Below, piece by piece: positions 45,813 through 55,904 of a stretch of 64,000 nt of DNA. Below the pieces are notes generated by a model. It worked only from the letters and a program-made list of their open reading frames with translations. It did no database searches and was not told where the DNA came from. Source of the DNA: Gnetum montanum (taxonomy: Eukaryota > Streptophyta > Gnetopsida > Gnetales > Gnetaceae); the NCBI GenBank assembly GCA_015680685.1, contig MNCI01004027.1, positions 121,395-185,394 on the forward strand, read 5' to 3'. How positions within the stretch are numbered: position 1 is the stretch's first letter; each line of letters starts with the position of its first letter. The position numbers and the translations under genes are program-made.

Positions 45813-46747
45813 GTGGGGGTATGATGAGACGCGGTTAGCATAGGCCGCGATATCGCAATCCACCACCATGTCTATAAATAAGAGGCGGCTCTCCCTTATT
45901 CGGGGATCCTAGTTTTAGAGTAGCGAAGCTCTGGCAGTTTGATCCCTCCAGAGTTAGAATTTTTCCCGTGTCTGCCCGTAGTGTGGTGAATGTAATTGTA
46001 CGGTGTCTTTATTCGAGTGTGCCGTACTTGGACATGCACATGATCGGCAATAAAGATCGAGATTACTTCATCATTGCAGCATTCACTTAGTTTATTTATT
46101 GTTATTTATTTAATGTTATTTATTGCTTTCATAGCGCGGTGTGAGTATGACTTGGCTACGAGCATCTACGGATGTGTACGGCTAGTTTAGGAATCGGTTG
46201 TCCATCGCGATTAGTTTCTCACCCTTAAACTCCTAGAAGCGGAACGAGTACGACTTGATTATGAGCATTTAAGTGTGACTGCTTGGTAGCCCAGTGGTGT
46301 AGCTAGGGGGATCTACGCTTGGTAACCCAATGGCGTATTTGGGGTCTGCGCTTGGTAATCCCAGTGGCGTACCTAGGCCTATGCTTGGTAGTCCCAGTGG
46401 TAGTCGTGCACGAAGTCCAAGATGTGTATGGTTGATCAAGGAATCGGTTGCTCATCGCACTTAGGCTAGATTAGATTGTCTTACCCTTTTCCTCTTAGCT
46501 TAACTTAGTTAATATTATTTTCCACTGCCATCAGGAGTAGCGATAGAATTAGGAACACATCATACACCTCATCTAGACTAAACCATACGTGACATATGCA
46601 AAACTAGTCTAGGTGGGAAGACAGCGAACTACGACCTAAGGCTAACTATCTAGGTGCCACAACTAGTCCATTTGCGGAGTTCGACCAGATCATGCGTGTG
46701 ACGCTCGTTTCGTATAGTTTAGTGTAGGGGTACCTCGCCACTCATTA
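45813..46747 (+). repeat. Polypurine tract and 3' LTR of the inner element
   Basis: GTGGGGGTA at 45813-45821 primes plus-strand DNA; the LTR is 45822-46747 (926 bp), TGATGAG...CTCATTA. It lacks about 60 bp of the U3 palindrome cluster present in the 5' LTR and has an extra TTTAATGTTATTTATT-type duplication near 46105. The TATA box is at 45873-45880. Confidence 0.92.
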
Positions 46748-46752
46748 ATGTG
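46748..46752. repeat. Target-site duplication ATGTG, right copy
   Basis: ATGTG directly after the 3' LTR, identical to 39060-39064. Confidence 0.9.
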
Positions 46753-48899
46753 GTCATGTGATAAGGAGCTAACCCACTATGGCACCCATGACCATAAGAT
46801 GGTATGCAAGGATCGATATGTCTCCCTATGTGGTTATATCCATTGGGCTGCATGATTGTTGGAGCATTAATTGATGGCTTGAATGAGGTAATGAGAGGCG
46901 TTGAGTTTGAGGAGGAAGATGCATCACAACGATGGACTTGTGCTGAGTTGGAGGATGTAGTTGTTTCGGAACCATGTTGTCTCTTTCTACGGTCATGCCT
47001 AAAGAAAGGACACTTTCAACATTGTGGACGACCTCCACTACTATTGATAGTAGCAACATAAGTAATGTTCATGGGTTAGTGCTGTGGTGCAAAACCTTCT
47101 AGCACAACTGGTGGCAATGTAGAAGAAGGATGAAAATATTGAGGGTGAGGAGGAGTGTAAGGAACATGAGGTGGTAATCTTGTTGAAGAGGACATGGGTT
47201 GATAGTACTCGGGAGAATGATAACGATGAGGTGAAGTAGAGGATGTTGATCTAGTTGGGGAAATAGGGTGTTGAACATAATAAGCATTTGGTGTCGGGGT
47301 ATACGAAGGGTGTGGTTTGTTTGGCGGTGGCCTCCCCCACGATTGGGGGTTTTGCCACAATAGTTGAATGTGGTACTTTTGTACGAAATCTAGATGTAGC
47401 ATTCCTCCCCAATGCTCATGTAAATGTGACAAGATTGGGCATTGGCCTTTGGGATGATCATATAGGAAAACATCACATTGATACGTATGATTTGCAGTTG
47501 AGCTATTATCCTTATTTTTTCAGCCATTTTTTCCAATTGTCGAATGGTGTTCTATCCTATTTCAAAGTTTGGCATCCTCGATTTGTTTTGGTTGTCAAAG
47601 TGATCTTGTGTGGTTCTACCTCTAATAATGTTTGCATATTCCACATTTTTCATGTACCCATTCCATCATCTTATTAATCTTTGCCTCAATTGTATCTAGT
47701 GATTGTAGTATTGGCAAAGATGATTCCACCTCCTTTAGGGAAATTGATTTCTCCTCTTCATGATTATGGACCTTTATTATTTTAAGATTTTGGTCCTGTT
47801 GAGATCTTTCAACATTCTCCCATTTGGCTATTTCTCCTTCTTCTTTTGCTACCTGCTTAATAAGCTCTTGGAATTGGTGGGTTCGTAGTTCATATAGTTG
47901 CCCTGGGGCATACATTCCTAGGGTCTCTCATGTTTCATTATGAAGCCCATCCATGATGTGATACATTAGCCTTTCCTTAGAGAACCCATGGCCTGGGCAC
48001 TTGTTTAACAACAAATAGTATCTTTCTAAGGCCATGTCTAAGGGTTCATGTTACCCTTGTTTCCACTCTTGGATTTGTCTCCTCAAGGCTGACACTCTTG
48101 CATAGGTTTGATATCTTTCATTAAAAAGTTCTACCATTATTGGCCAACGGTGAATTGATTTTGGTTTTAAAGACCTATACCATACTTTTGCTTGGCCAAC
48201 AAGTGTCATAGGAAAGAGCTTAAGTCTTTGCCACCCATTATCAATGTTGTTCTATGCATAAGTATCATAGAAGGCTCGTAAATGATGTTGTGGATCTAAA
48301 TCATAGTCTCTTGAAAACTTGGAAAAGTTATTTAAATCAAGTTTGGGTAAACGACTTTCCTTGCAATGCTTACAAGATATTTGAACAAACTCTTGTATAT
48401 GCATTAGGCTCTTAGTGGCCAGCAGGGGTTCATCGTCACTAAGTAGGTTATGAGTTGGTGAGTTGGAATGATGTTGTCTTTGTTCATGTTGGCATTCTTG
48501 ACTTTGCCCGTGGGTTCAATTTTTATTTCTACATCGACCCCTTGAGAGATGGTCACCCATGTCACGAATTGATGTTGAAGGAGTAGAGGAAGAGAAAGAA
48601 CTAGAAGACTCATCATGACTTTTGTAAGTGTCCGAATCACCCCCTGATGTACTTTTGCTAACCATTAAGGAGGTCCTAGGCCTTACAGGCCTCCTCATTC
48701 TAGGAGATGTCCCATCCTCACTAGAGGTATCAGATTTGGATGACAAGAGTCCTTGAGTATTGTTGGGGTGTCCATGAACATATGAGACTCCTACATAACA
48801 TTAAGGACTCCAAACTTCTTCTTCATCATAAATTATGTTAGTTCTCCAATGAATTGCCTCACTAGTTTTTGCATTAACATTGTCTTATGAGAGAGACAT
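46753..48899 (-). pseudogene. gag of the outer element, main part
   Basis: The minus strand starts at the ATG complementary to 48897-48899. It runs through a Ser-rich stretch (SSSSFSSSTPSTS, about 48600), then LPKLDLNNFSKFSRDYD...AFYDTYA, WQRLKLFPMTLVGQAKVWY and LFNERYQTYARVSALRRQI: the Retrotrans_gag (PF03732) region present here but deleted in the inner copy. GMYAPGQLYELRTHQFQELI and HEHWGGMLHLDFVQKY follow. Stops at several points and frameshifts near 47600 and 47080 break it. The last codons lie beyond the nested insertion at 38870-39059. Confidence 0.85.
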
Positions 48900-49013
48900 T
48901 GTTGTGAATTGTGTGTGACTTATTTGCAATTAATTCTCATTTTGAAAGATATATTGTTAATACTTCGTTACAATGACCTTGTATGATATAACTGATCTAG
49001 ATAACTAGCACCG

Positions 49014-49031
49014 TCCCCGACAACCGTGCCA
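49014..49031 (-). promoter_or_regulatory. Primer-binding site of the outer element, tRNA-Asp type
   Basis: The minus strand reads TGGCACGGTTGTCGGGGA, one base from the LTR, with three differences from the complement of plant tRNA-Asp 3' end. Confidence 0.85.
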
Positions 49032-49032
49032 A

Positions 49033-49885
49033 TGATGAGCAGCAAGGTATCCCTATGCTCAACCATACGAATACGAGCTTGTATGCGCGATCCAGTTGAA
49101 CTCCGCAAACGAACTAGTTGTGGCACCTAGATAGTTACACGTTGATCATAGTTCACTGTCTTCCCACTTGGACTAGTATTTTCTTTGTCACGTATGGTTT
49201 AGTCCAGAGTGAGGTGTATGATGCAATTTCTAATTCTATACTTACTCCTAAAGACGATGCAAAATAATCTTGATTAGACTAATAGACAATAGAAAATAAA
49301 ATCTAAGCCAGCCTAAGTGTGATGAGCATCTATCCTTAATCATCCGTACGCATGTTGGATTTCGTGTACTACTTCCAGAGTTACCAAGCACACATTACTT
49401 GAGCACTACTAGATACGCTACTGGGTTACCAAGTAGTTATACTTAAATGTTCGTGATTAAGACGTACCCATTCCGCATTAACAACAAGAATAGTAAATGA
49501 CAATAAAGAAATATTAACTAAGAAAATAATAAATAATAATTAACAATCAAACAATTAAAAACTAAGTGAATGTTGCAATGATGGAGTAATCTCGATCTTT
49601 ATTGGTAATTGTATGCATGTCCAAGTACATCACACTCGAACAAAGGTTTCGTACAATTACAAACATCACACTGTGGGCATGCACTTGGGAAGGAACGGAA
49701 AACTAACTAAAAACTAATAAAAAGACTCTACCCTAAAGACTTACCAACTGACTTCCTTCCTATGTGTGTCTGAATGTTATATTTATAGGCCTATATAGGA
49801 ATCACGATATCGTGTATTCGATATCATCATCCAAGCTACGATATCGCGTACCCGATATCCAGGCCTGGCAAACCATGATTCATCA
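49033..49885 (-). repeat. 5' LTR of the outer element (853 bp)
   Basis: The minus strand starts TGATGAATCATGG and ends CTCATCA. U3 contains GATATCG palindromes (49800-49860). The TATA box TATAAATA is complementary to 49780-49787. U5 repeats are near 49380-49440. Relative to the left LTR it has an extra GAGCTTGTATGCGCGATC-like segment and many substitutions. Confidence 0.9.
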
Positions 49886-49890
49886 ACCAT
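49886..49890. repeat. Target-site duplication ACCAT, right copy
   Basis: ACCAT directly right of the LTR, identical to 33072-33076. Confidence 0.9.
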
Positions 49891-50989
49891 CACATAAAAT
49901 AAAAAATTATTATACATAAAAATTAAAATGTATTATATTTACATAAATTAAATTAAGTTTAACATAACATATAATATATTATTTTATTTACATAATATTT
50001 AACATGCTTTAATAAAATAAAGCATAACGTTGACATGTTACATAGAAAGATATAGTAATTTTGAATGTTAACAAAAGCTTAACCTTTAAACCTTTAACCA
50101 AATAAGTAACAATCACCCTCATTTTGATTTTTTCACCTTTTAATGTAAGATTTTGATGTTTTTTAAAACATAACATAAACTATAAACAAATGTCGTCTTT
50201 GTTTCAATGCAAAAGTAAAATAAAACATCAACTATTTAGTGTAACGTTAATAAAAGTCATGGATGATCATTTGTTTTGTTTTTTTTTTTTTTTTACATCT
50301 TTAGGATGGTTTGCTACTTGTCATGTTTCCATGGTTACATGTTTTATGGTGGGAGAACGTTAATAATTTATTATCTTGAGTGATGGATTTTAAAATAGCT
50401 TTGCGCTTGCTTTCTTAATTTTATTATGTTTGCAAAATATTAAAAGTTTTGATATTGCAAACCCTTTTGTAAGCTTTTCTTGTTTTAACAAGGGAGATGT
50501 AAATATAATAAATGCTTTAAAATTTTTAATTAAAAGTGGTATAAGATATTAAATAAGGTTAACATTACATTTATAATATAACAAGTAAATAAAATAAGAA
50601 GATAAAGCCGTATAACTTTTATACCATACCTACATACTTCAATATCTATATGCAACAAAAATTGATGTGATGTGTTTACATTGAGTAAAAATATAAAGTT
50701 ATGTATTTTTATAAATAATAATGTAATATTGCATAATGTATTTTAAAAATTATTTAAGATTAGATAAAAATATAACATTATATATTTTCATGAATGAAAT
50801 GTAACAATTTAATAATTAATTACAATATAACTTATCTAAGCCTCATGGTTTTAACACATTTTATTATTACACAAATGCTATGTTGTAAAACAAAGCATAA
50901 CCATTTTTCCAAAACTATTTTGTGCACAATGTAGCAATGAATATATATTCACTTATTTGGAAGTGCATATAATAAATGCTTTAAAATGT

Positions 50990-52860
50990 CTCATGGCTTT
51001 ATCTTGAATTTCAAATTGCATATAATATATACCTTGAAATGTTTTAAAAGCTTGAAAATTTTGAAAATTATGCTTATAAAATTAAAAAACATCAAGTAAA
51101 GATTTTATTTTCTAAAAAAAAATCTTATATATATAAGATGTAAAATTAAAATTTCAATATATTGAAATTACTCTTACATCTCATCTTTAAAGTAAGGTAT
51201 CTGAAATATCTATAATTTCATAATTGATTATAAAAAATTATAAACATGCAATGAAATAGTGACATAACATTTTCAAAAGATCATATTTTTGTAAATTGTA
51301 AATAAAATAAAAAGGTAATGTGATGTTGCATATTTTAGTAAAATAAAAAGTAAAATGCTATATTTTTATAAAATAATAAATTTAATAGTATATTTATATA
51401 GTACATAAATCTTATATGTAAAATAAAAACATGAGATTAAATATTTAACCATGATAAACGAATAACACGAGATTAAATATTTAGCTATGATAAAAATAAG
51501 GTCATTTAATGTATTTACATAAAAATAAAATAAAATAAATATAATAAGTAAAAAAATTAAGAAAACTATTTAAGAACTATCATTTGTTTTTAGTTTTTGG
51601 TTTTCAATTTTCTAAATTTATATGATTACAAAAAAAATGAAAACATTTATTTATATCATAATATATAAAGCATGTATATTTAACTTACATATGAACACAT
51701 GTATCATTTATATTATCATACTCATTTATTAACCAAAAACTAGCAAGGATTGAATAGGTTATTCATTTGAATGTATGATCAAAAATGTTTTTTTTAAGGG
51801 TTTGGTTTTAATTATGGTAAAAATCATAATTAGTTTACCTTCATTGCAAGTTTGTCAAAAATTAAAACATCATGAGAATATCAACATAAGTTTGAGTCAA
51901 ATAGTTAAGGTGTCTATTCTATGCAAATATGTTACTAGGCATGTTTAGGTATGGCTTGCATTTTGACCATTTTGTATCAACATTCGAAAAAATTCTGTGG
52001 ATTATATACAAACCAAAGTGTGCGATTTGTGTAATTTAAATATTGCTAATAAAAATGATTCGTTCTTATCTATTTTACAATTTTGTATATATTCCTTATG
52101 ATTGCTTACTAAATATTAGTCAAACAAGTACATTAAAATGCTCCCAAAGTTTTAAAGATAAGTTGTTAGATGTGAATGTCATAAAGTTTTTAATTTTCAA
52201 AATTTTCAACTATGTAAAACTTGACTATGTGTTTAAAGAATTTGCAGTATCAACTTAGAAATTGATGATCCACTCAAATCAAATTGCACCATTTGTGTAA
52301 TTTAAATATTGCTAATAAAAATGATTTTTTATTGATTTTACAATTCTTTATATATTCCTTATTATTGCTTACTAAATATTAGTCAAACATGTTGTACATC
52401 AAAGTGCATGATTTGTGTAATTTAAATATTGCTAATAAAAATGATTTGTTTTTTTATCAATTTATATATTCTGGATTATTGCTTACTAAATATTAGTCAA
52501 ACATGTTGTACATTAAAATGCTCCAAAAGTTTAAAGATAAAACCATAGATGTGAGTGCCAAAAAGTTTTTAATTTTGAATATTTCAACCCTGTAAAACTT
52601 GAAAGAATTTGTGGTTTCAACATAGAAATTGAAAATACCTTAATTTATGTGGTTTCATTGCACCTTTAATAAAGGCTAACAAAATTTCTATACTAACAAG
52701 CCTTTAAACATAAACATATCTTAAGAACAAAATAATTATTATAATTATGGTGTATCCACATAAATACAAATCATTGACAATTTCTAGCAACCTTGTGAGG
52801 TAACTAATATCTTATAGGTTACTTTGCTATGTTTCTTAACAATTAAGGTCACATTAATCA
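50990..52860 (+). repeat. Segmental duplication, right copy
   Basis: Partner of 28790-31060, same orientation, strongly diverged, with a local duplication (GAGATTAAATATTTA-C-ATGATAAA twice, 51430-51490). Before the 16.8 kb insertion the two copies were about 5.4 kb apart, start to start. Confidence 0.6.
52018..52640 (+). repeat. Triple direct repeat
   Basis: ATTTGTGTAATTTAAATATT followed by GCTAATAAAAATGATT and GCTTACTAAATATTAGTCAA begins near 52018, 52287 and 52407. Copies 1 and 3 extend through ATTAAAATGCTCC-AAAGTTT; copy 2 is truncated. Confidence 0.85.
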
Positions 52861-54427
52861 TAGGTTTTGCATATGCAAATATACTAATTTCAAAACAATA
52901 AAAGGAAAACATGCGAAATTTTGAAATCTACCGAGAAACTAAAGAGGAATATTAGAACAAGTGTACCATTATCATAACCAATATTATATCATTAGTGACA
53001 TGATATAAATAATATATTTTAATTATTTTCTATTCTTATTTAAATTATATATAATTTAGAAGCATTAAAACAACCAAAATAAATAGAATTACCATACTCA
53101 TTATAAAAAGGAATCTTAAATTTTATAATATTTCGCATTATAAAATTTTCAATTTCGGCATCCGTATTATCATAAAAAAAATACGAAGAGGTGACAATAT
53201 AGATTTACAATGCATTAACTTTCAAAATACATAATATATTATTCACTTACAACTCAATAAAATAAATAGCATTGAACATAACCTAACCTTTCAACAACCA
53301 CCAATGTTCTAACATCTTTTAGAAAAAAATTAAATAAATTGTATCATATAAAAATTATGTAATGCACCAGTTTTAAACAAAATTTTTAAAATACATATTT
53401 TAAATCATACTAAGCAAAAAATAATAGATAGTCACTCAAAATAAAAAATATTGTTTTAAAATCTGATTGCAAAAGAAAATAAATAAAAGCAACGAAATAT
53501 TAATGAAGGTCAAAATAGGTCTAAATAGCATGCACCATACCATAATAACCACATATAAATGCCTCTTACATTTAATGCATCTTATTTTTAATGAATCATA
53601 TTGTTTTAATAAGATGGAGTTTAAGGATTCTTATCTTCATATATCTTCATATATCTTTATAAAGATTTCAAAACTTTTTATTATCTTCATATATCTTTAT
53701 AAACTTTTTATTATTTTTATTTCAAAGTGGTTGCTAATGGCAAAAAATAAAGTTATTTTTTAAACCTGGATCATGAGGGATTCTAACATTGTTGTTAATA
53801 CCTTTATAAAATTTTTGAGCTTCTTAAAAATATGTTGTTATCTCTATAAAGCTTATCTAAAAGAGATTTGGGGTATTTTTATTAAGTATTACAAAGATTT
53901 TAAGTGTTTTGATTAAGTATTTTATTTATATTGTTGTAATAAAATGGATTTTGAACATTGTTAATGTTTTTTAGTTAAGAGAACAAAAAACTTTAACAAC
54001 ATAAAGGTAATATTCTTTTTTAATTATACTTATACTCATTTTTTAAAATAGCAAAAGTGGAATTACAAAAGGCATAATTTACCTATAAACCCTTAAATAC
54101 TAAAGATAAAAAATCATGGAAAGTCGTGCACAAAAAGCTCTATTATTTCCTTGAAAAGTTATAGTTACAGGTACACCACTACATTAACACATAACCATCT
54201 ATTTTCTAAATAAAATTTCTAAATACAAACTTTTCACTTCTATTACAAAGTAAAAGTTACAACAACGAGTTTCATTAGAAAGTGAAATTTACAACATCAA
54301 ATTACAAAGTGGAATTTACAGCCGCAAGTTACCTCTTAGAAGCTGAATGGTGAGTGATTTTGTAATCATCATTTCATACCATATGAATTCATAGAGGATT
54401 AAGCATGTTAATACAAATAATATATAC

Positions 54428-55261
54428 CTTGGATTTATGAACGGGCCATGGTTGATGCTGAGATATCTGGCATCATCCTATTATAATTAGCATAAATTTA
54501 AATTAGAAAATATATCATATTAATTTTTAGGTGGTTTATAGCAAAATTACCCTCATTATTGCTGGTCTCTTGGATTTCAGTATTTCAACCACGCTTACCA
54601 GTTTCCCAACCGCTATAGCATGACACAATGAAATAAGAAAAATTTAATAAACCATATTTGAAACACAATAGATTAAAACGTATATATGAGAGAAGGAACC
54701 TTAAAATGTTTTACAATTCATGAGAAAGATTAAGAGTGGTTTCTTTTAGTTGAAAAAGCCTACCAAAACCCAAGGTAGATAATTCTACTTCTCCATGATC
54801 CTCAAGATAACATCAAAATTATCCATAACGTTACATCTTTCAATTTAAAGCCTAATCGAAAGTCCTAAAAAAAACTTAAATTTATGTAAGAATATATGTA
54901 TGTTTACTATATGGATTCAAACTCCCTAAAACCGAAAATAAAAAAGCCAATTTCTATGATAGGAAGTGTAATGGATAAGCATACGTTACCTATTTTTCCA
55001 TAAAAATGGAAACATGCAAATATATCCTAACTAAATTACACAACCAAAACAGGAAAGAAAAACATGATATTAACAAAAAAATTGATACAATTATTTGGTA
55101 AGCCACGATACAGATCTAAATAAACATCAATTCACATTTTGGAATTGGAATAACAATTCGCTTACCATAGCCAAATTGACATAAAGATACATAGGCTTTT
55201 GACTGTTGGAAACTTGAACTCTGTTGCATCTGTGAACATTTCCCCGTTTGCTGGACAGCAT
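54428..55261 (-). CDS. Alba-domain (DNA/RNA-binding) gene or gene remnant, four exons
   Basis: Minus-strand exons. Exon 1, 55166-55261, runs from an ATG to ATG|GTAAGC and encodes NRVQVSNSQKPMYLYVNLA, matching the N-terminal strand and helix of plant Alba-like proteins. Exon 2, 54764 to about 54812, encodes DHGEVELSTLGF and ends at G|GTAGGC. Exon 3, 54551-54612 (acceptor GCTATAG|), gives VGKLVSVVEILKSKRPAIMR, the conserved hydrophobic helix, and ends at |GTAATT. Exon 4, 54428-54477 (acceptor AATAATAG-like, donor AG|GTATAT), gives DDARYLSINHGPFINP. All phases join without stops. Oddities: the exact exon 2 acceptor is missing unless GAG|GATCAT is used, losing about four residues; exon 4 matches only at DDAR; the C-terminal Alba strands were not found. 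Probably a decaying copy. Alba proteins are small nucleic-acid-binding proteins acting on chromatin or RNA. Confidence 0.6.
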
Positions 55262-55400
55262 GGAATTGGCCAGTTTAGCCTATGATATTAAGCGGCAGCT
55301 ACAAATGTAAATGATATGAATCCGTTGAACTGTTTTGTTTTTGCTTGCGGACCATCCTCGCCGGCTGGTAAAACCCAAGGGATAAAAATTACAAGCCATC
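55262..55400 (-). promoter_or_regulatory. 5' flank of the Alba-like gene
   Basis: GC-normal in an AT-rich setting, so probably an old 5' UTR or promoter-proximal region. An upstream ATG (near 55358-55360, minus) opens a short frame ending before exon 1. No clear TATA box at a fixed distance; TTTAAATATA text lies near 55420-55435. Confidence 0.3.
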
Positions 55401-55479
55401 TACGACACTTTAACAAAACCCATATTTAAATATATTTCATAATATTTTTAATTTTATTTTCCGGTATTTTACTTTGAAT

Positions 55480-55527
55480 GCAGTTTACTTTCTTGTCTGT
55501 GAAGCAGTTTACTTTCTTGTCTGTGAA
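55480..55527. repeat. 24 bp tandem duplication
   Basis: GCAGTTTACTTTCTTGTCTG plus TGAA occurs at 55480-55503 and 55504-55527, exact copies. Confidence 0.9.
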
Positions 55528-55549
55528 GCATTTAATATTCTAATTCATA

Positions 55550-55904
55550 AGTAACGTGAGTACCACCACTTCAAGCATAATATACTGTTTAGTCATTTCA
55601 ATAGTGAATATTTAGTACACCCAATAGGAACCACCACTGGGTAACCCAACAGTGTTAGTATATGTTTAGGATATATGCAAAAAGTGGAAACAAATATTCC
55701 ACGTTTAGGATAGTTTAGTTAACCCTTTTCTTTATCTAATTATCTTACAAATAAAGAAAATGATAAAAATTAAAAAAATAAATCTCTTTTACTATTTAAG
55801 GATATAGGCCACTTAGGTAAAAGAAGTCATTAGAATTTGATCAAATCGTGCATAAATGCTAGTGATTCATATGGTTGGGTGTAGGAAATACCCGTTACTC
55901 ATCA
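55550..55904 (+). mobile_element. Truncated Athila-family LTR (R-U5 part)
   Basis: Contains ACCACTGGGTAACCCAACAGTG (U5 repeat type), AATAAAG-rich text, GTGATTCATATGGTTGGGTG and the terminal CCCGTTACTCATCA ending at 55904, matching the right ends of the LTRs at 19215 and 58636. U3 and the promoter are missing. No primer site follows, so this is a fragment or a broken solo LTR. Confidence 0.7.

Larger units (their letters stand above)
39065..46747 (+). mobile_element. Pol-less Athila-like element (inner, nested), 7.7 kb
   Basis: 5' LTR 39065-40040, primer site 40042-40059, deleted gag, spacer, ORF2, purine tract 45813-45821, 3' LTR 45822-46747, flanked by ATGTG duplications (39060-39064, 46748-46752). 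It sits inside the gag of the oppositely oriented outer element of the same family. It lacks any protease, RT, RNase H or integrase motif, so mobility must have relied on enzymes from a related autonomous element. The LTRs are about 3% different by eye apart from one 60 bp and one 15 bp indel, so it is among the youngest insertions here. Confidence 0.92.
33077..49885 (-). mobile_element. Pol-less Athila-like element (outer), host of a nested insertion
   Basis: On the minus strand: 5' LTR 49033-49885, primer site 49014-49031, gag (split), spacer, ORF2, purine tract, 3' LTR 33077-33909. A 5 bp ACCAT target-site duplication flanks it at 33072-33076 and 49886-49890. Removing the nested + strand element and one ATGTG copy leaves about 9.1 kb. 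No protease, RT, RNase H or integrase motif was found on the minus strand, so it should be non-autonomous. Its two LTRs differ more than those of the nested element (roughly 9% against 3% by eye), agreeing with the nesting order. Confidence 0.9.
49891..54427. other. AT-rich intergenic sequence; no gene recognised
   Basis: Contains the right copy of the segmental duplication (50990-52860), a triple repeat (52018-52640) and, at 53345-53470, a diverged reverse-orientation match to a piece of the 2 kb array units (AATGCA...AAAATACATATTTTAAATCATAC). Short frames at 52043-52258 and 53467-53763 are AT-rich chance ORFs. 54175-54270 is a relative of 12390-12470. Confidence 0.5.

Noticed and set aside
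53467-53763. 98-codon plus frame
   Set aside because: AT-rich, with internal TATCTTCATATATCTTTATAAA repeats; composition alone explains it.
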